NCBI RefSeq assembly: GCF_022758885.1
Contig: NZ_JALEBH010000002.1
Coordinates: 434,001 to 498,000 of the forward strand
Length of the DNA: 64,000 nt
Direction of reading: 5' to 3'
Origin: Sphingobium sp. BYY-5
GTDB taxonomy: Bacteria > Pseudomonadota > Alphaproteobacteria > Sphingomonadales > Sphingomonadaceae
The position numbers and the translations under genes are program-made. The notes under the pieces were generated by a model. It did not search any database. It saw nothing but the letters and a program-made list of their open reading frames with translations, and had not been told where the DNA came from. Shown here piece after piece: positions 30,863-40,233 of this stretch; within the stretch, counting starts at the first letter, position 1, and every line of letters begins with the position of its first letter.

Positions 30863-31876
30863 CTATTCCAGCGGTTCGCCCGGCCAGGTTTCCGTATCCA
30901 CCTGCGCCTGGGCCGTCTTGGGATAGCGCGGTCCAGAAACCGCCTCGAAGGTCAGGAGGGTATCGACCGCCGCCAATGTCTCAACGGACAGAGGAAGCGT
31001 GAGCGTCGCCAGATTCTCATTCAGATGAACCTCGCTGGTCGTCCCCGGAATGACAACGATATTGGCGCGGCGCGACAAGACCCAGGCCAGACTCAGTTGC
31101 GCCATCGTACAGCCCGCTTGATCCGCGATCGTCTTGAACTGCGCAGCCAGTTCCAGATTGCGTTCGAGGTGCGGCGACTGGAACCGGGGCATCGTCGCGC
31201 GAATATCGCCTTCAGGCACGCCGTCCGGACCGACGCCCCCCGCAAACACACCGCGGGCAACCGGCGAGAAGGCGACGAAACCGACGCCCAGTTCAACGCA
31301 GGCGTCCAGCACGGCGACTTCCGCATTGCGCGTCCAGGGCGAATATTCGGTCTGCATTGCGGCGATGGGATGAACCGCATGGGCGCGTCGCAACGTCTTC
31401 GCCGACATTTCCGACAGGCCGATCGCACCGATCTTGCCGGCTTCGACCGCACGCACCAGCGCGCCGACCGACTCCTCGATCGGGACATTGGGATCGAGCC
31501 GGTGGAGATAATAGAGGTCGATATGCTCGACGTTCAACCGCCGCAGCGAACCCTCCAGCGTCGCGGCGATGGCCTGCGGCGAACCATCCAAACCGCGCTG
31601 ACCACCCTTCCCGCCCAGCACGCATTTGCTGGCCAGCACAAATTCGTCGCGCCTCCCCATGAGGGTGTGGCCGAGAAGTTCCTCATTGGCGCCAAAGCCA
31701 TAGAGCGCGGCGGTGTCGAAAAAATCCACGCCCTGGTCGAGCGCATGAAGCAGCAATTTTTTGGCCTGACGCGGTTCGGGACGCGGCAGATAAGCATGGC
31801 TCAGGTTCATGCAGCCCAGGCCGATGGGAGACACGGTGAAAGGACCGATATTACGGGGCGACGGCGAGACAGTCAT
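30863..31876 (-). CDS. Aldo/keto reductase
   Basis: NAD(P)H-dependent reductase of 337 residues with the aldo/keto-reductase catalytic group: GVDFFDTAALYGFGANEELLG (Asp and Tyr), a Lys in VLASKCVLGG and His in IDLYYLHRLDPN. Family length is normal. It is convergent with the secreted hydrolase, whose stop lies 1 base away, and divergent from the DUF2520 gene at 32061. Likely reduces an aldehyde or ketone intermediate; substrate unknown. Confidence 0.92.
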   Translation of the reverse strand: MTVSPSPRNIGPFTVSPIGLGCMNLSHAYLPRPEPRQAKKLLLHALDQGVDFFDTAALYGFGANEELLGHTLMGRRDEFVLASKCVLGGKGGQRGLDGSPQAIAATLEGSLRRLNVEHIDLYYLHRLDPNVPIEESVGALVRAVEAGKIGAIGLSEMSAKTLRRAHAVHPIAAMQTEYSPWTRNAEVAVLDACVELGVGFVAFSPVARGVFAGGVGPDGVPEGDIRATMPRFQSPHLERNLELAAQFKTIADQAGCTMAQLSLAWVLSRRANIVVIPGTTSEVHLNENLATLTLPLSVETLAAVDTLLTFEAVSGPRYPKTAQAQVDTETWPGEPLE

Positions 31877-32060
31877 AGGGGATGATGATCCTGTTTCTGG
31901 TCGAGGGGCAGGGAGTGTTCCGCCATAGCGAGGCTTGTCCCGCCGTGCCAGCCATGATGCGCAAGAGCGGCTATAGTTGATGTCTGCCGATTGACGTCAA
32001 GGTCATGATAGGCCTGCTTCGTCCATGGTGCATGTCCGGCGGATCGGATAAGGCAGCGTC

Positions 32061-32933
32061 ATGAGCAGCAACCAACCCTATCATCGGATCGGTATCGTCG
32101 GTACGGGACGGGTGGCCAGCGCCATGGCATTGGGATTGCAGAGTTATTCGACCAGGCCCGCTATGCTCTGGGGCAGAAATACGACGACTCTTGAGGTAGC
32201 CGCCGACCGGATCGGCGACGTTGCGGCGACCACCGATCTGCGCACCATCATCGCGAGTTGCGACTTGATCGCCATTGCCGTTGCCGACGATGCGATTGCG
32301 CAGATTGTGGCTGACATGGCCCGCTTCTCACCGCGCGACGACAGGCCTTTCATCTTCCATGTCAGCGGACGCAGCGGCGCAACATTACTGGACCCTTTGC
32401 GCGACCGGGGCGCGCTCACCGCCGCGATCCACCCCGTCATGACGTTTACCGGCAACCCACGAACCGAAGTAGCACGCATGATAGGCGCGCATTTCGCGAT
32501 TACCGGTTCCAGTAAACAGGCGAGCCTGGAAGCGGCCAGGCTCGTTCAACTACTTGGCGGTATCCCGACTCCCATCGCGGAGGAACATCGCGCAGTTTAT
32601 CATGCGGGTCTCTGCCATGCTGCCAATCATCTCGTCACACTCATCGACGGAGCCTGCCAGGCGCTGACAATGGCAGGCGTCGGCGATCCCCATGCCCTGC
32701 TCGCTCCCCTGGTCAGGGCGACATTGGACAACAGCCTGGAGAAAGGCTTTGCCGCCCTTTCCGGCCCGATGCTGAGGGGCGATGGCGAAACCATCGCCAA
32801 TCATCTGGCCGCGCTGGCCAAGGATTGCCCGCAATTATTGCCGGCCTATCGTGCCATGGCGATGGCCACGCTCGATCGGCTGGAACAGCCGGGCGATCAA
32901 TCCTTATCAGCCATCCGGCAAATATTAGGCTGA
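32061..32933 (+). CDS. DUF2520/Rossmann-like oxidoreductase family protein
   Basis: The 290-residue protein has an N-terminal Rossmann motif GIVGTGRVASAMALGL (about 11-26), a segment resembling F420/ProC-like dehydrogenases (VSGRSGATLLDPLRD), and the DUF2520 C-terminal helices (YHAGLCHAANHLVTLIDGAC about 181-200). Members are related to pyrroline-5-carboxylate reductase folds, but their reaction is mostly unknown. It is a single plus-strand gene between the reductase and the minus-strand E1 genes, so no operon partner indicates its role. Confidence 0.8.
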   Translation: MSSNQPYHRIGIVGTGRVASAMALGLQSYSTRPAMLWGRNTTTLEVAADRIGDVAATTDLRTIIASCDLIAIAVADDAIAQIVADMARFSPRDDRPFIFHVSGRSGATLLDPLRDRGALTAAIHPVMTFTGNPRTEVARMIGAHFAITGSSKQASLEAARLVQLLGGIPTPIAEEHRAVYHAGLCHAANHLVTLIDGACQALTMAGVGDPHALLAPLVRATLDNSLEKGFAALSGPMLRGDGETIANHLAALAKDCPQLLPAYRAMAMATLDRLEQPGDQSLSAIRQILG

Positions 32934-32985
32934 CCTGGACGGGAAAGACATGTCCGCCACCTACGCTACAGGCGGCAGACCCTCG

Positions 32986-33972
32986 TCAGACCATAAGACC
33001 CTTGATCGCCTCAACCACCCGTTCGGGCGAGACGATATAAGCGTCCTCCAGCACCTTGGCGAAGGGGACTGGCGAATAGGGTGCGCCCAGGCGACGAACA
33101 GGCGCCTTCAACTGACCGAACAATTCTTCCGCCACGGTCGAGGCGATCTCCGCGCCGGGACCGAAACTGCGCACCGCCTCATGCGCGACGAGCAGGCGGC
33201 CCGTCTTGGCAACAGATGCCAGCACGGCTTCCTTGTCCCAGGGCGACACGGTGCGCAAATCGACCAACTCGACCGAAATGCCGGCTTCGGCCAATGGCTG
33301 CAACGCCTGCTGGCAACGGATGATCTGCGATGACCAGGAGACGATGGTGACATCCGTTCCCTCCTGCACGATGCGCGCCTTGCCGAGGGGAATTGGTCCC
33401 TGATCGTCCGCAACCTCGCCCGGAATGAACAGGGAACCTGCGGATTCGATGAAGATACAGGGATCGGGATCCTGAATACAGGACAGCAGCAACCCCTTAT
33501 AGTCCGCCGGGCTGGATGGCGCGACGACCTTGATCCCCGCACTATGCGCGAACCATCCTTCCAGATGGTCGGCATGTTGGCCCGCCGTCTGCCAACCGGC
33601 GCCGGTCAAGGTGCGGATGGTGATCGGCACCGTGCTCTGCCCGCCCGACATGAAGCGCAGCTTGGCCGCATGGTTGAAGATCATGTCCATGGCGACGGTG
33701 GTGAAGTTCATCAGCATGATTTCCGCCACCGGCTTGTAACCGCTGAGCGCCGCGCCGATGGCCGCACCGATGATCGCCTGCTCGGAAATCGGCGTGGACT
33801 TCACCCGATCGTCACCGAAGCGGGTCGATAGTCCCGCAGTGGCGCCAGTGACGCCGCCGCCTTCGCGATCGGCTACATCCTCGCCCAGCACCAGCACCTT
33901 GTCATCTTCGGCCATGGCCTGCACCAGGGCGGCATTGACGGCCTGGAGAGCATTCATCTTCTGCGCGCTCAT
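32986..33972 (-). CDS. 2-oxoacid dehydrogenase E1 component, beta subunit
   Basis: Beta subunit (328 residues) of a thiamine-diphosphate-dependent E1 of the pyruvate/acetoin/branched-chain type. Recognisable blocks are VLVLGEDVADREGGGVTGAT, TPISEQAIIGAAIGAALSGYKPVAEIM, and AQHADHLEGWFAH-like HADHLEGWFAHSAGIKVV. It overlaps the alpha gene (ATGA). No E2 or E3 gene of the complex is seen; the only lipoyl protein is the stand-alone domain at 39201-39431. Confidence 0.9.
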   Translation of the reverse strand: MSAQKMNALQAVNAALVQAMAEDDKVLVLGEDVADREGGGVTGATAGLSTRFGDDRVKSTPISEQAIIGAAIGAALSGYKPVAEIMLMNFTTVAMDMIFNHAAKLRFMSGGQSTVPITIRTLTGAGWQTAGQHADHLEGWFAHSAGIKVVAPSSPADYKGLLLSCIQDPDPCIFIESAGSLFIPGEVADDQGPIPLGKARIVQEGTDVTIVSWSSQIIRCQQALQPLAEAGISVELVDLRTVSPWDKEAVLASVAKTGRLLVAHEAVRSFGPGAEIASTVAEELFGQLKAPVRRLGAPYSPVPFAKVLEDAYIVSPERVVEAIKGLMV

Positions 33973-34964
33973 GCGGCAATCTCCTGAGCAAAGACATCGC
34001 GGCGCAGTTCGTCGAGCGATGGCGGCGGACTGGCGAGGCCAAATTCCTGCGCATCCTCGATTTCCGCTTCAATCTCTGCCTGCAGCGCCGCCAGCGTGGC
34101 TTCGGTCGCATGTCCCTGAGCGATCAGCCACGCCTTGAAGGCTGGTAGCGGGTCCTTCTCGATCGCCGCCGCCTTTTCCTCTTTGGTCATATATTTATCG
34201 TCGTCGCCCAGCACATGGCCAAGAAAGCGGAAGGTCTTGCATTCCAACAGCGTTGGCCCTTCGCCATCCCGCGCGCGGGTGATGGCTTCATGCGCGGCGG
34301 TATACATGGCGAGCGGATCATTGCCGTCGACGGTATGGCCGGGCATTCCATAGCCGATCGCACGCTTGGCGATGAAATCGACCGACGTGCCATTTTCATA
34401 GCGCGTATGTTCGGCAAAGCCGTTATTCTGGCAGACGAAGATCACCGGCAGCTTCCAGACGGACGCCAGATTGAGCGATTCATGGAAGGCGCCGATATTC
34501 GACGCGCCATCGCCGAAATAGGCAACAGTCACCCGCTTGCTGCCGTCCAGCTTGGCCGCCCAGGCAAGCCCGTTCGCGATCGGCATGGAGGAACCGACGA
34601 TCCCGGTCGTCACCATGACCCCGGTTTCGGGATGGGTGAGGTGCATCGGCCCGCCCTTGCCCTTGCAGGTGCCATCGACACGCCCGGCAATCTCCGCCCA
34701 GAGCGGGCGCAACGGCATATCCTTGGCCACCATGTCATGGATGCCGCGATAGATGGTGCAGATCTTGTCGTCCGCATTGAGCAGAGACGAGATGGCCGAA
34801 GGAATGACTTCCTGCCCCCGCGCCGAATAATAGGGCATGACAAGCCGCCCCAGGCGGATGGTCTTGCGGATCGCATCGTCGTTGCGCTCGATACGGATCA
34901 TGCGCCGGTAGATATCGACCAGCACTTCTGGGCTTAGCGCCGCGGCGTTGCTCAGCTCTGCCAT
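33969..34964 (-). CDS. 2-oxoacid dehydrogenase E1 component, alpha subunit (TPP-binding)
   Basis: The 331-residue subunit starts at the ATG at 34964 (GAGGAC ribosome site); the long upstream open frame is not conserved. It has the TPP motif GDGASNIGAFHESLNLASVW with its downstream CQNNGFAEHT, plus RLVMPYYSARGQEVIPSAI. The alpha and beta genes are coupled by ATGA overlap. In acetoin and related dehydrogenases these two subunits decarboxylate or cleave a diketone or 2-oxo acid and acylate a lipoyl carrier. Confidence 0.9.
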   Translation of the reverse strand: MAELSNAAALSPEVLVDIYRRMIRIERNDDAIRKTIRLGRLVMPYYSARGQEVIPSAISSLLNADDKICTIYRGIHDMVAKDMPLRPLWAEIAGRVDGTCKGKGGPMHLTHPETGVMVTTGIVGSSMPIANGLAWAAKLDGSKRVTVAYFGDGASNIGAFHESLNLASVWKLPVIFVCQNNGFAEHTRYENGTSVDFIAKRAIGYGMPGHTVDGNDPLAMYTAAHEAITRARDGEGPTLLECKTFRFLGHVLGDDDKYMTKEEKAAAIEKDPLPAFKAWLIAQGHATEATLAALQAEIEAEIEDAQEFGLASPPPSLDELRRDVFAQEIAA

Positions 34965-35179
34965 GATGTCCTCAAATGACCAATAGATTTGCCCTGCATT
35001 GGCCCTGACGAGATCATGGTCAACTCGCCGGGGCGATATGTGGGCGGGGTCATCCGACAGCCCCTGCAAGTCCGGGGACCAGCCCGTCCCGCAGCCGGGA
35101 ACTTCGCCCCGCCGATATGCACGATATGGCCTTGCATCGATCGCCCGGCGGCCCATGCTGACGCGAAAGGGATGGTGGA

Positions 35180-35458
35180 ATGAACAAGAAGAAGGACAAT
35201 GTACGCGCGGCGACGGAGCGCGTGCTGCAACTGGAATCCGAACTGGAGGCCGAGGGCACGGCCACGACGGGCGACGATCCGATGATCGCCATGCGCGCAG
35301 CGCTGCATGATTGGGTCGATACGGTGGTCGCAGTGGTTGCATCCCCCGGTGTCGGCCGGGTCACGTTGATCCATGATGATGGCAGCGAGTCCCGGATCGC
35401 GTCACCCGACCTGCCGTTCCGCCTTTCCCGGCCCGCGCGCTTCGACGATCAGGGCTGA
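35180..35458 (+). CDS. Small hypothetical protein
   Basis: A 92-residue acidic protein with an N-terminal helix (ERVLQLESELEAEGTATT) and a beta-strand-rich second half (GVGRVTLIHDDGSESRIASP). It has a GGTGGA ribosome site before the ATG, is conserved-looking rather than a shadow frame, and overlaps the convergent flavoprotein gene end by 10 bases. I do not recognise the family. The 200-base gap upstream (34965-35179) shows no gene and probably holds the promoters for the E1 genes and this one. Confidence 0.6.
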   Translation: MNKKKDNVRAATERVLQLESELEAEGTATTGDDPMIAMRAALHDWVDTVVAVVASPGVGRVTLIHDDGSESRIASPDLPFRLSRPARFDDQG

Positions 35459-37134
35459 TTGCCAAGCCCCGCCGCATGGCGCGCGGCGATATAGCCAAAC
35501 GTCATGGAGGGGCCGATGCTCGCGCCCGCACCGGGATAGACATTGCCCATGGGCGACGCCGTCGAAACACCCGTGGCATAGAGGCCGTCAATCGGGCTGC
35601 CGTCGGCACGCACCACCCGGCTGTGCCTGTCGGTGACGGCACCGCCATAAGTGGATACGTCGCCCGGAACGACATTGACGGCATAGAAGGGCGCCTTTTC
35701 GATCCTGCCCAGCGCCTTGTTCGGGCCATGATAGGGATCGCCGAGCCAAGCGTCATAGGCCCGTTCTCCCCTGTGGAAATCCTCGTCCACGCCCTTGTCG
35801 ACAAAGCCGTTCCAGCGATCGACGGTGGACCGCAACGTCGCCGGATCGACATCGATCAGGGCTGCCAGTTCCTCAATCCCGTTTGCCTGCTTCAGATAGC
35901 CTTCCCGCGTCCAGGCGTCCGGCTTGCCGCGACCGGGCATTGTCCCGCCGAGCATGTATTGATCGATATAGTCGGCATCGAAGATCGCCCAGCTAGGCAC
36001 GGCCGGCACGGTCTGATTGCGCTTCAGCATGGTTTCGCAGAATAGTTCGTAGGAACCGCCCTCATTCATGTAGCGCACGCCCGACTGATCGACGAGGATC
36101 GCGTGGGGCTTGCCGGTAATGCTCTGCGCGGGCGGTACGGGGAACATTCTTTCCCAGCCCGGCACCAGGGTGCATTGATAGCCGACCATCTGATCCATTT
36201 GCGCCAGCACGCCGCCGATGCGTTCCATCTCGACATGCATGTCGCCCATGTCGCTCTCATTGGTTTGCGACCAGTCCGCCCGCGTACCGGGAAGATAGCG
36301 GTCGCGCATCGCCTGATTGCGGGCAAAGCCGCCCGCGTTCACCAGCACACCGAGCCGAGCGCCGATCCGCCAGGGCCGACCATCCCGGTGCGTGAGGACA
36401 CCGGTGACGCGATCATCCTCCACCATCAGGCCCGAAACGGGGGTTTCGAGCCGGATGTCAGCCCCGGCCGCCAGCGCAGCCTTGAGCATCCGCCCCTGCA
36501 ACGCCGCGCCGGCCGACACGATCTTCTTCCCTGTCAGGCGTGCGCCAATGGTGCGCAACGCGACCTTCGCGAACATGGCACGGCCCAGCCAACTCTTCTT
36601 ATAATAGGGCAGCTTCATCCCCTCATCCAGCCGAGCGGGAACCGGCAGGAAACCGGGGCGCAGCTTTTCGCGCCATTCGCCCAGTTCATTGGTGTCGAAC
36701 AACTGGGCCACGACGCAGCGCGTCGTCGCGCAGCCGCCCGGCAATTCGTCATAATAATCGGGCCAGACATCCGCGGCACGCTCCAGCTTCACGCCCTTGC
36801 CAACCAGAAAGTCGATCATGCGCGGCGCTTCGTCGACATAGGCGCGGCGTTTTTCCGGCGTCGATCCAGGCGCTTCGCCAGAATCCGTGGCCACCACGGC
36901 ATCGAGATAGGCAATGGCCGCTTCACGGCTATCCTCGTCGCCCGCTGCTTTCATGAAGCGGTTGCCGGGTATCCACATGACCCCGCCCGACTTGGCGGTG
37001 GTGCCGCCCGCCCAACGCGATTTTTCGAGGATGACGACCGATCTGCCGGCATCGCGCATGACCAACGCCGAACTCATCGACCCGGCGCCATTGCCCACAA
37101 TCACCCAGTCGAACGTCTCGTCAAAGCCGGCCAT
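35449..37134 (-). CDS. FAD-dependent oxidoreductase, KstD/fumarate-reductase-like
   Basis: The 561-residue flavoprotein has an N-terminal FAD fold (VGNGAGSMSSALVMRDAG, about 12-29), GGTTAKSGGVMWIPGN (about 42-57), and C-terminal FAD-binding segments DGLYATGVSTASPMGNVY and GPSMTFGYIAARHA. These are features of the 3-ketosteroid delta1-dehydrogenase and fumarate-reductase superfamily, whose length is also about 500-570. It probably dehydrogenates a ring adjacent to a carbonyl. Steroid activity is not implied: such enzymes also act on other cyclic ketones. Confidence 0.85.
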   Translation of the reverse strand: MAGFDETFDWVIVGNGAGSMSSALVMRDAGRSVVILEKSRWAGGTTAKSGGVMWIPGNRFMKAAGDEDSREAAIAYLDAVVATDSGEAPGSTPEKRRAYVDEAPRMIDFLVGKGVKLERAADVWPDYYDELPGGCATTRCVVAQLFDTNELGEWREKLRPGFLPVPARLDEGMKLPYYKKSWLGRAMFAKVALRTIGARLTGKKIVSAGAALQGRMLKAALAAGADIRLETPVSGLMVEDDRVTGVLTHRDGRPWRIGARLGVLVNAGGFARNQAMRDRYLPGTRADWSQTNESDMGDMHVEMERIGGVLAQMDQMVGYQCTLVPGWERMFPVPPAQSITGKPHAILVDQSGVRYMNEGGSYELFCETMLKRNQTVPAVPSWAIFDADYIDQYMLGGTMPGRGKPDAWTREGYLKQANGIEELAALIDVDPATLRSTVDRWNGFVDKGVDEDFHRGERAYDAWLGDPYHGPNKALGRIEKAPFYAVNVVPGDVSTYGGAVTDRHSRVVRADGSPIDGLYATGVSTASPMGNVYPGAGASIGPSMTFGYIAARHAAGLGNQP

Positions 37135-37281
37135 GCTGCGCTCTCCCTTGTCTATTGCTGAAGCTATAGCGCGATGGGGCGGGATGGCATCCCGCGCGAC
37201 GGCGGCCGGCGGCGCTTATCGCCCCGGCGACGTTGGCGGTCATGCAATGCGTGATAAAGGGAGCGGTCAGGAGAGAATATC

Positions 37282-38082
37282 ATGCCCCAAACACTGCCCT
37301 CCTTCCAGGCGATCCTGCTCGAAAGGCGCGGGCGGCTTCTGGTGGTGACGCTCAATCGGCCGGAAGCCCTCAATGCGGTGAACCTGACGCTGCATGACGA
37401 ACTGCCTGAGGCTCTTATCTTTGCCGGTATCGATCCCGATTCCGATGTCATTCTCCTCACGGGCGCTGGGCGGGCTTTTTCCGCTGGGGGCGATATTGCC
37501 CATATGGAGCATAATGCCGCCCATCCCCACCTGTTCGATCATGAAGCGCGGCAGGCCAAGCGGATCGTCACCGCGCTGCTCGATATCGAAAAGCCGATGG
37601 TGTGCCGGATGAACGGCCATGCCATCGGCCTGGGCGCCTCGATCGCACTGCTGTGCGATGTCATCTTCGCGGCGGAAGGCGCGAAGATCGGCGATCCCCA
37701 TGTCGGGATCGGGCTGGTGGCGGGCGATGGCGGCGCGGTCATCTGGGCGCAGCGCATTGGCCTGGCCAAGGCGAAGGAATATCTGCTCACCGGCGAACTG
37801 CTGGACGCACGCCGGGCGGCGGGCATCGGCCTGATCAATCATTGCGTGGCGGCCGCCGACCTGGACAGCGAAGTGGACAGCTTCTGCACAAAATTGCTGG
37901 CTGGCGCGCCGCAGGCAATCCGCTGGACCAAGCTGCTGACCAATATGGAATTGAAGCGGATCGCGGGCGCAGTGATGGAGGCAGGCATTGCCTATGAAAC
38001 GCTGAGCGTGCGCAGCGCCGACCATCGCGAAGGGATTGCGGCATTGAAGGAAAAAAGACCGCCGCGCTTTACCGGGCGATAG
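37282..38082 (+). CDS. Enoyl-CoA hydratase/isomerase (crotonase family)
   Basis: The 266-residue protein has crotonase signatures: RPEALNAVN (about 27-35), GAGRAFSAGGDIAHMEH (about 64-80), and GHAIGLGASIALLCDVIFA (about 113-131). The Glu positions of classical hydratases (GARMGDPHVGIGLVAGDGG region: GAKIGDPHVGIG) are replaced by Asp/His, so activity may be isomerase, hydrolase or ring-cleaving hydratase. A single plus-strand gene divergent from the KstD-like flavoprotein. Confidence 0.87.
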   Translation: MPQTLPSFQAILLERRGRLLVVTLNRPEALNAVNLTLHDELPEALIFAGIDPDSDVILLTGAGRAFSAGGDIAHMEHNAAHPHLFDHEARQAKRIVTALLDIEKPMVCRMNGHAIGLGASIALLCDVIFAAEGAKIGDPHVGIGLVAGDGGAVIWAQRIGLAKAKEYLLTGELLDARRAAGIGLINHCVAAADLDSEVDSFCTKLLAGAPQAIRWTKLLTNMELKRIAGAVMEAGIAYETLSVRSADHREGIAALKEKRPPRFTGR

Positions 38083-38094
38083 GCGCGCGGAAGG

Positions 38095-39198
38095 TCAAAC
38101 AATCTCCGCGACGGAAACCCAGCGCCGCTGCGCGCTCGATATCCTTATGGCTTCCTGAAGTCGTTCGATTTCGATCGCTTCCGCAAAATCGGGTGCGCCC
38201 GTGCCATGGCCATGAATGGCTTCGACCATGGCTTGCATGGACAAGGCCATCGGGAAACTGGGCTGCGGCTCGGACTGCCAGTCCAGCGCAATGCCGGGCA
38301 CGGTCCGGAATGGGGCGGGGATCGTAACATCTTCCAGCTTACCCCCAATCTGCCCGGCGCGCAGCACGCAGTCACGCGCCGTGGGAAAGGTCGGAGAGGA
38401 AGCCACCAGCCGCCCTTTGCCGCCGAATACGTCGATGACCCAGCCGTCATGCAGAGCCATGCTCCAACTGATCTGCATTTGGAGGACCAGCCCGCTTTCG
38501 AAACGGAGGAGGACATTGGCAAGATCGTTGGTTTCCGGCATGATGCCGTCTCCCTCCGGGAAGGTCCATTGCTTCAATATCTGACGATCGTCCGCGACGA
38601 GTTCGGTGATCGGACCGAACAGATGGCGCAGCATATAGAGCGCATGGCTGCCATTGTTCCGTACCGCCGACACCCCCTGCCCCGCTTGCGCGAACCAGTT
38701 ATAGGGAAATTGCCGGTTCGGCGCGTTGAACAGCGACAGGTTGAAATGGCAGGTGCCGCCCAACGGAGCGCCGATATGGCCGGCCGCCAGCATCGCCTTC
38801 ATCTGCCGGTGCGCGGGTAGCCATTGGGCGAAGGCGTCGACGACGCCGATACTGCCCGTCCCGCGCCACGCCGCGTCGATCGCCTTGGCCCCGGCCCAGT
38901 CGGGCGCATGGGGGCTGGCATTGTAGATATGCTTGCCATGGGCGAGCGCAGCCAGAACCATGGGCAAACGAACGCTGGGCCGGGTGCCGAGATCGACGAT
39001 GTCGATATCGGGATCGGCGCACATCTGCTCGGCATTCCAGAAGGCGCGCGGCAGTCCCAGCCGATCCGCAGCAGCGCGCGCGCTTTCCTCGCGCGACGTG
39101 GAGATGGCCGCCACTTCCACCCCGGCTATAGCGCGCCAGGCGGGAAGATGCGCGAAGGCGCCCCAGGCGGCACTGACGATGCCGACGCGCAGGGACAT
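38095..39198 (-). CDS. Gfo/Idh/MocA-family oxidoreductase
   Basis: The 367-residue protein begins SLRVGIVSAAWGAFAHLPAW, a Rossmann-like start without the standard GxGxxG, followed by AISTSREESARAAADRLGLP and a C-terminal domain of the GFO_IDH_MocA type with NNGSHALYMLRHLFGP. The lack of the standard EKP motif (here ASPHAPDW) suggests a changed active site. It is three bases from the lipoyl gene and likely cotranscribed with it. Confidence 0.82.
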   Translation of the reverse strand: MSLRVGIVSAAWGAFAHLPAWRAIAGVEVAAISTSREESARAAADRLGLPRAFWNAEQMCADPDIDIVDLGTRPSVRLPMVLAALAHGKHIYNASPHAPDWAGAKAIDAAWRGTGSIGVVDAFAQWLPAHRQMKAMLAAGHIGAPLGGTCHFNLSLFNAPNRQFPYNWFAQAGQGVSAVRNNGSHALYMLRHLFGPITELVADDRQILKQWTFPEGDGIMPETNDLANVLLRFESGLVLQMQISWSMALHDGWVIDVFGGKGRLVASSPTFPTARDCVLRAGQIGGKLEDVTIPAPFRTVPGIALDWQSEPQPSFPMALSMQAMVEAIHGHGTGAPDFAEAIEIERLQEAIRISSAQRRWVSVAEIV

Positions 39199-39200
39199 GG

Positions 39201-39431
39201 TTATTCGATGGTGCCGAGGATGGTCCCAACCTCATAGGTCTCGCCCGGCGCAGCGATGATGCGCAGCGTTCCGCTGGCGGGCGCCTCCACTTCATTGGCC
39301 GACTTGTCGGCTTCCAGCAGGAAAAGCGGCTGGCCCTCCGCGACCTGCGCGCCATCCTCCACCAGCCATTCGGCAATCTGGGCCTCGGTCATCGAAAAGC
39401 CGATTTTGGGCAGCAGGATATCGGTGGCCAC
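39201..39431 (-). CDS. Stand-alone biotin/lipoyl-attachment domain protein
   Basis: Only 76 residues from the GTG at 39431, which has a GAGGGACTGAAC ribosome site; the frame runs on upstream but is not needed. The whole protein is one lipoyl domain: ILLPKIGFSMTEAQIAEWLV, then the modification site EADKSANEVEAP (Lys43), and ASGTLRIIAAPGETYEVGTIL. It resembles the N-terminal domain of E2 acyltransferases but has no linker, peripheral-subunit-binding domain or catalytic domain. It may be a separate acyl carrier for the E1 proteins at 32986-34964. Whether it carries lipoate or biotin cannot be read directly; the DKS motif favours lipoate. Confidence 0.85.
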   Translation of the reverse strand: MATDILLPKIGFSMTEAQIAEWLVEDGAQVAEGQPLFLLEADKSANEVEAPASGTLRIIAAPGETYEVGTILGTIE

Positions 39432-39546
39432 GTTCAGTCCCTCTCGCAATGCGGTGTCGTCTGGCTTCTTCATGCCCGTGGCGAGGCGCCGGCGGCAATG
39501 CGCGACAGGGCCGCCCGGGCCGATATCGTCGCCACGATCGGGCGTT

Positions 39547-40200
39547 TCAGTAACCGCGACTGTCCGTCCAATCCTCGGTCTCGCCGGGCTTGTAGGTCTT
39601 CCCCGGCGTCTTGCCCGATGCCGTGCGGAGATCGAAGCCGATCGGGTCCGCGCCGCCCTCTATCCCAACGCCAAAGGCGGAGAGCGCCCAACTGGTCATG
39701 ACATAGTGACCGATCGAGAAGACCAGATCCATTTTCTGCCTTGTGTCGAAATGGCCGTCCAGCGCGGCCCAGGTCGGATCGGCGATCGTGCCGTCGCGCA
39801 GAAGCTCATCGACCGATCGCAGGACTGCATTATCGGCCTCATCCCAGTTTCCGCCTTGCGGATAATCGCGGATTGCCGCGATATCTTCCAGCGTCAGGCC
39901 TGCGTTGAGTGCATAGCCGACATGATTATGCCATTCATAGGCGGACTTCACCAACCAAGCGACACGCAGGATCAGCAGTTCCAGATGGCGCACAGACAGC
40001 GTGTTGGACATCAACAGATGCCGACCCCAGATATTATAGACCTTCCCCAGATCGGGGTGGTTTGCCATCACCATCAGGACATTGGTCTTCGATCCCTCTT
40101 CCCAGGCATTGGGTTCACCCCAATAGGAAAAGACTTCGCGGGCATCGTCTGTCCATTCCGCGCGCGGCAAGGGCAGGATGCGGGGCGTGATCTGGGACAT
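39547..40200 (-). CDS. Carboxymuconolactone-decarboxylase-family protein
   Basis: The 217-residue protein starts at the ATG at 40200 behind a perfect AAGGAGG ribosome site. The CMD/AhpD-like core is LELLILRVAWLVKSAYEWHNHVGYALNAG (about residues 77-105), where the CxxC of AhpD is absent and EWxxH takes its place. Members of this subgroup have been linked to aromatic or peroxide chemistry but most are uncharacterised. It is transcribed towards the lipoyl and Gfo/Idh genes, so one transcript is possible. Confidence 0.8.
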   Translation of the reverse strand: MSQITPRILPLPRAEWTDDAREVFSYWGEPNAWEEGSKTNVLMVMANHPDLGKVYNIWGRHLLMSNTLSVRHLELLILRVAWLVKSAYEWHNHVGYALNAGLTLEDIAAIRDYPQGGNWDEADNAVLRSVDELLRDGTIADPTWAALDGHFDTRQKMDLVFSIGHYVMTSWALSAFGVGIEGGADPIGFDLRTASGKTPGKTYKPGETEDWTDSRGY

Positions 40201-40233
40201 CAGGAAACCTCCTTGAGCGCGTTGCACGATGGA

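Noticed and set aside
35449..37134. A dedicated steroid-degradation cluster
   Set aside because: One KstD-like flavoprotein and paired acyl-CoA dehydrogenases resemble steroid genes, but no KshA, HsaC or other ring-cleavage steroid enzymes were recognised, so steroid is not claimed as substrate.
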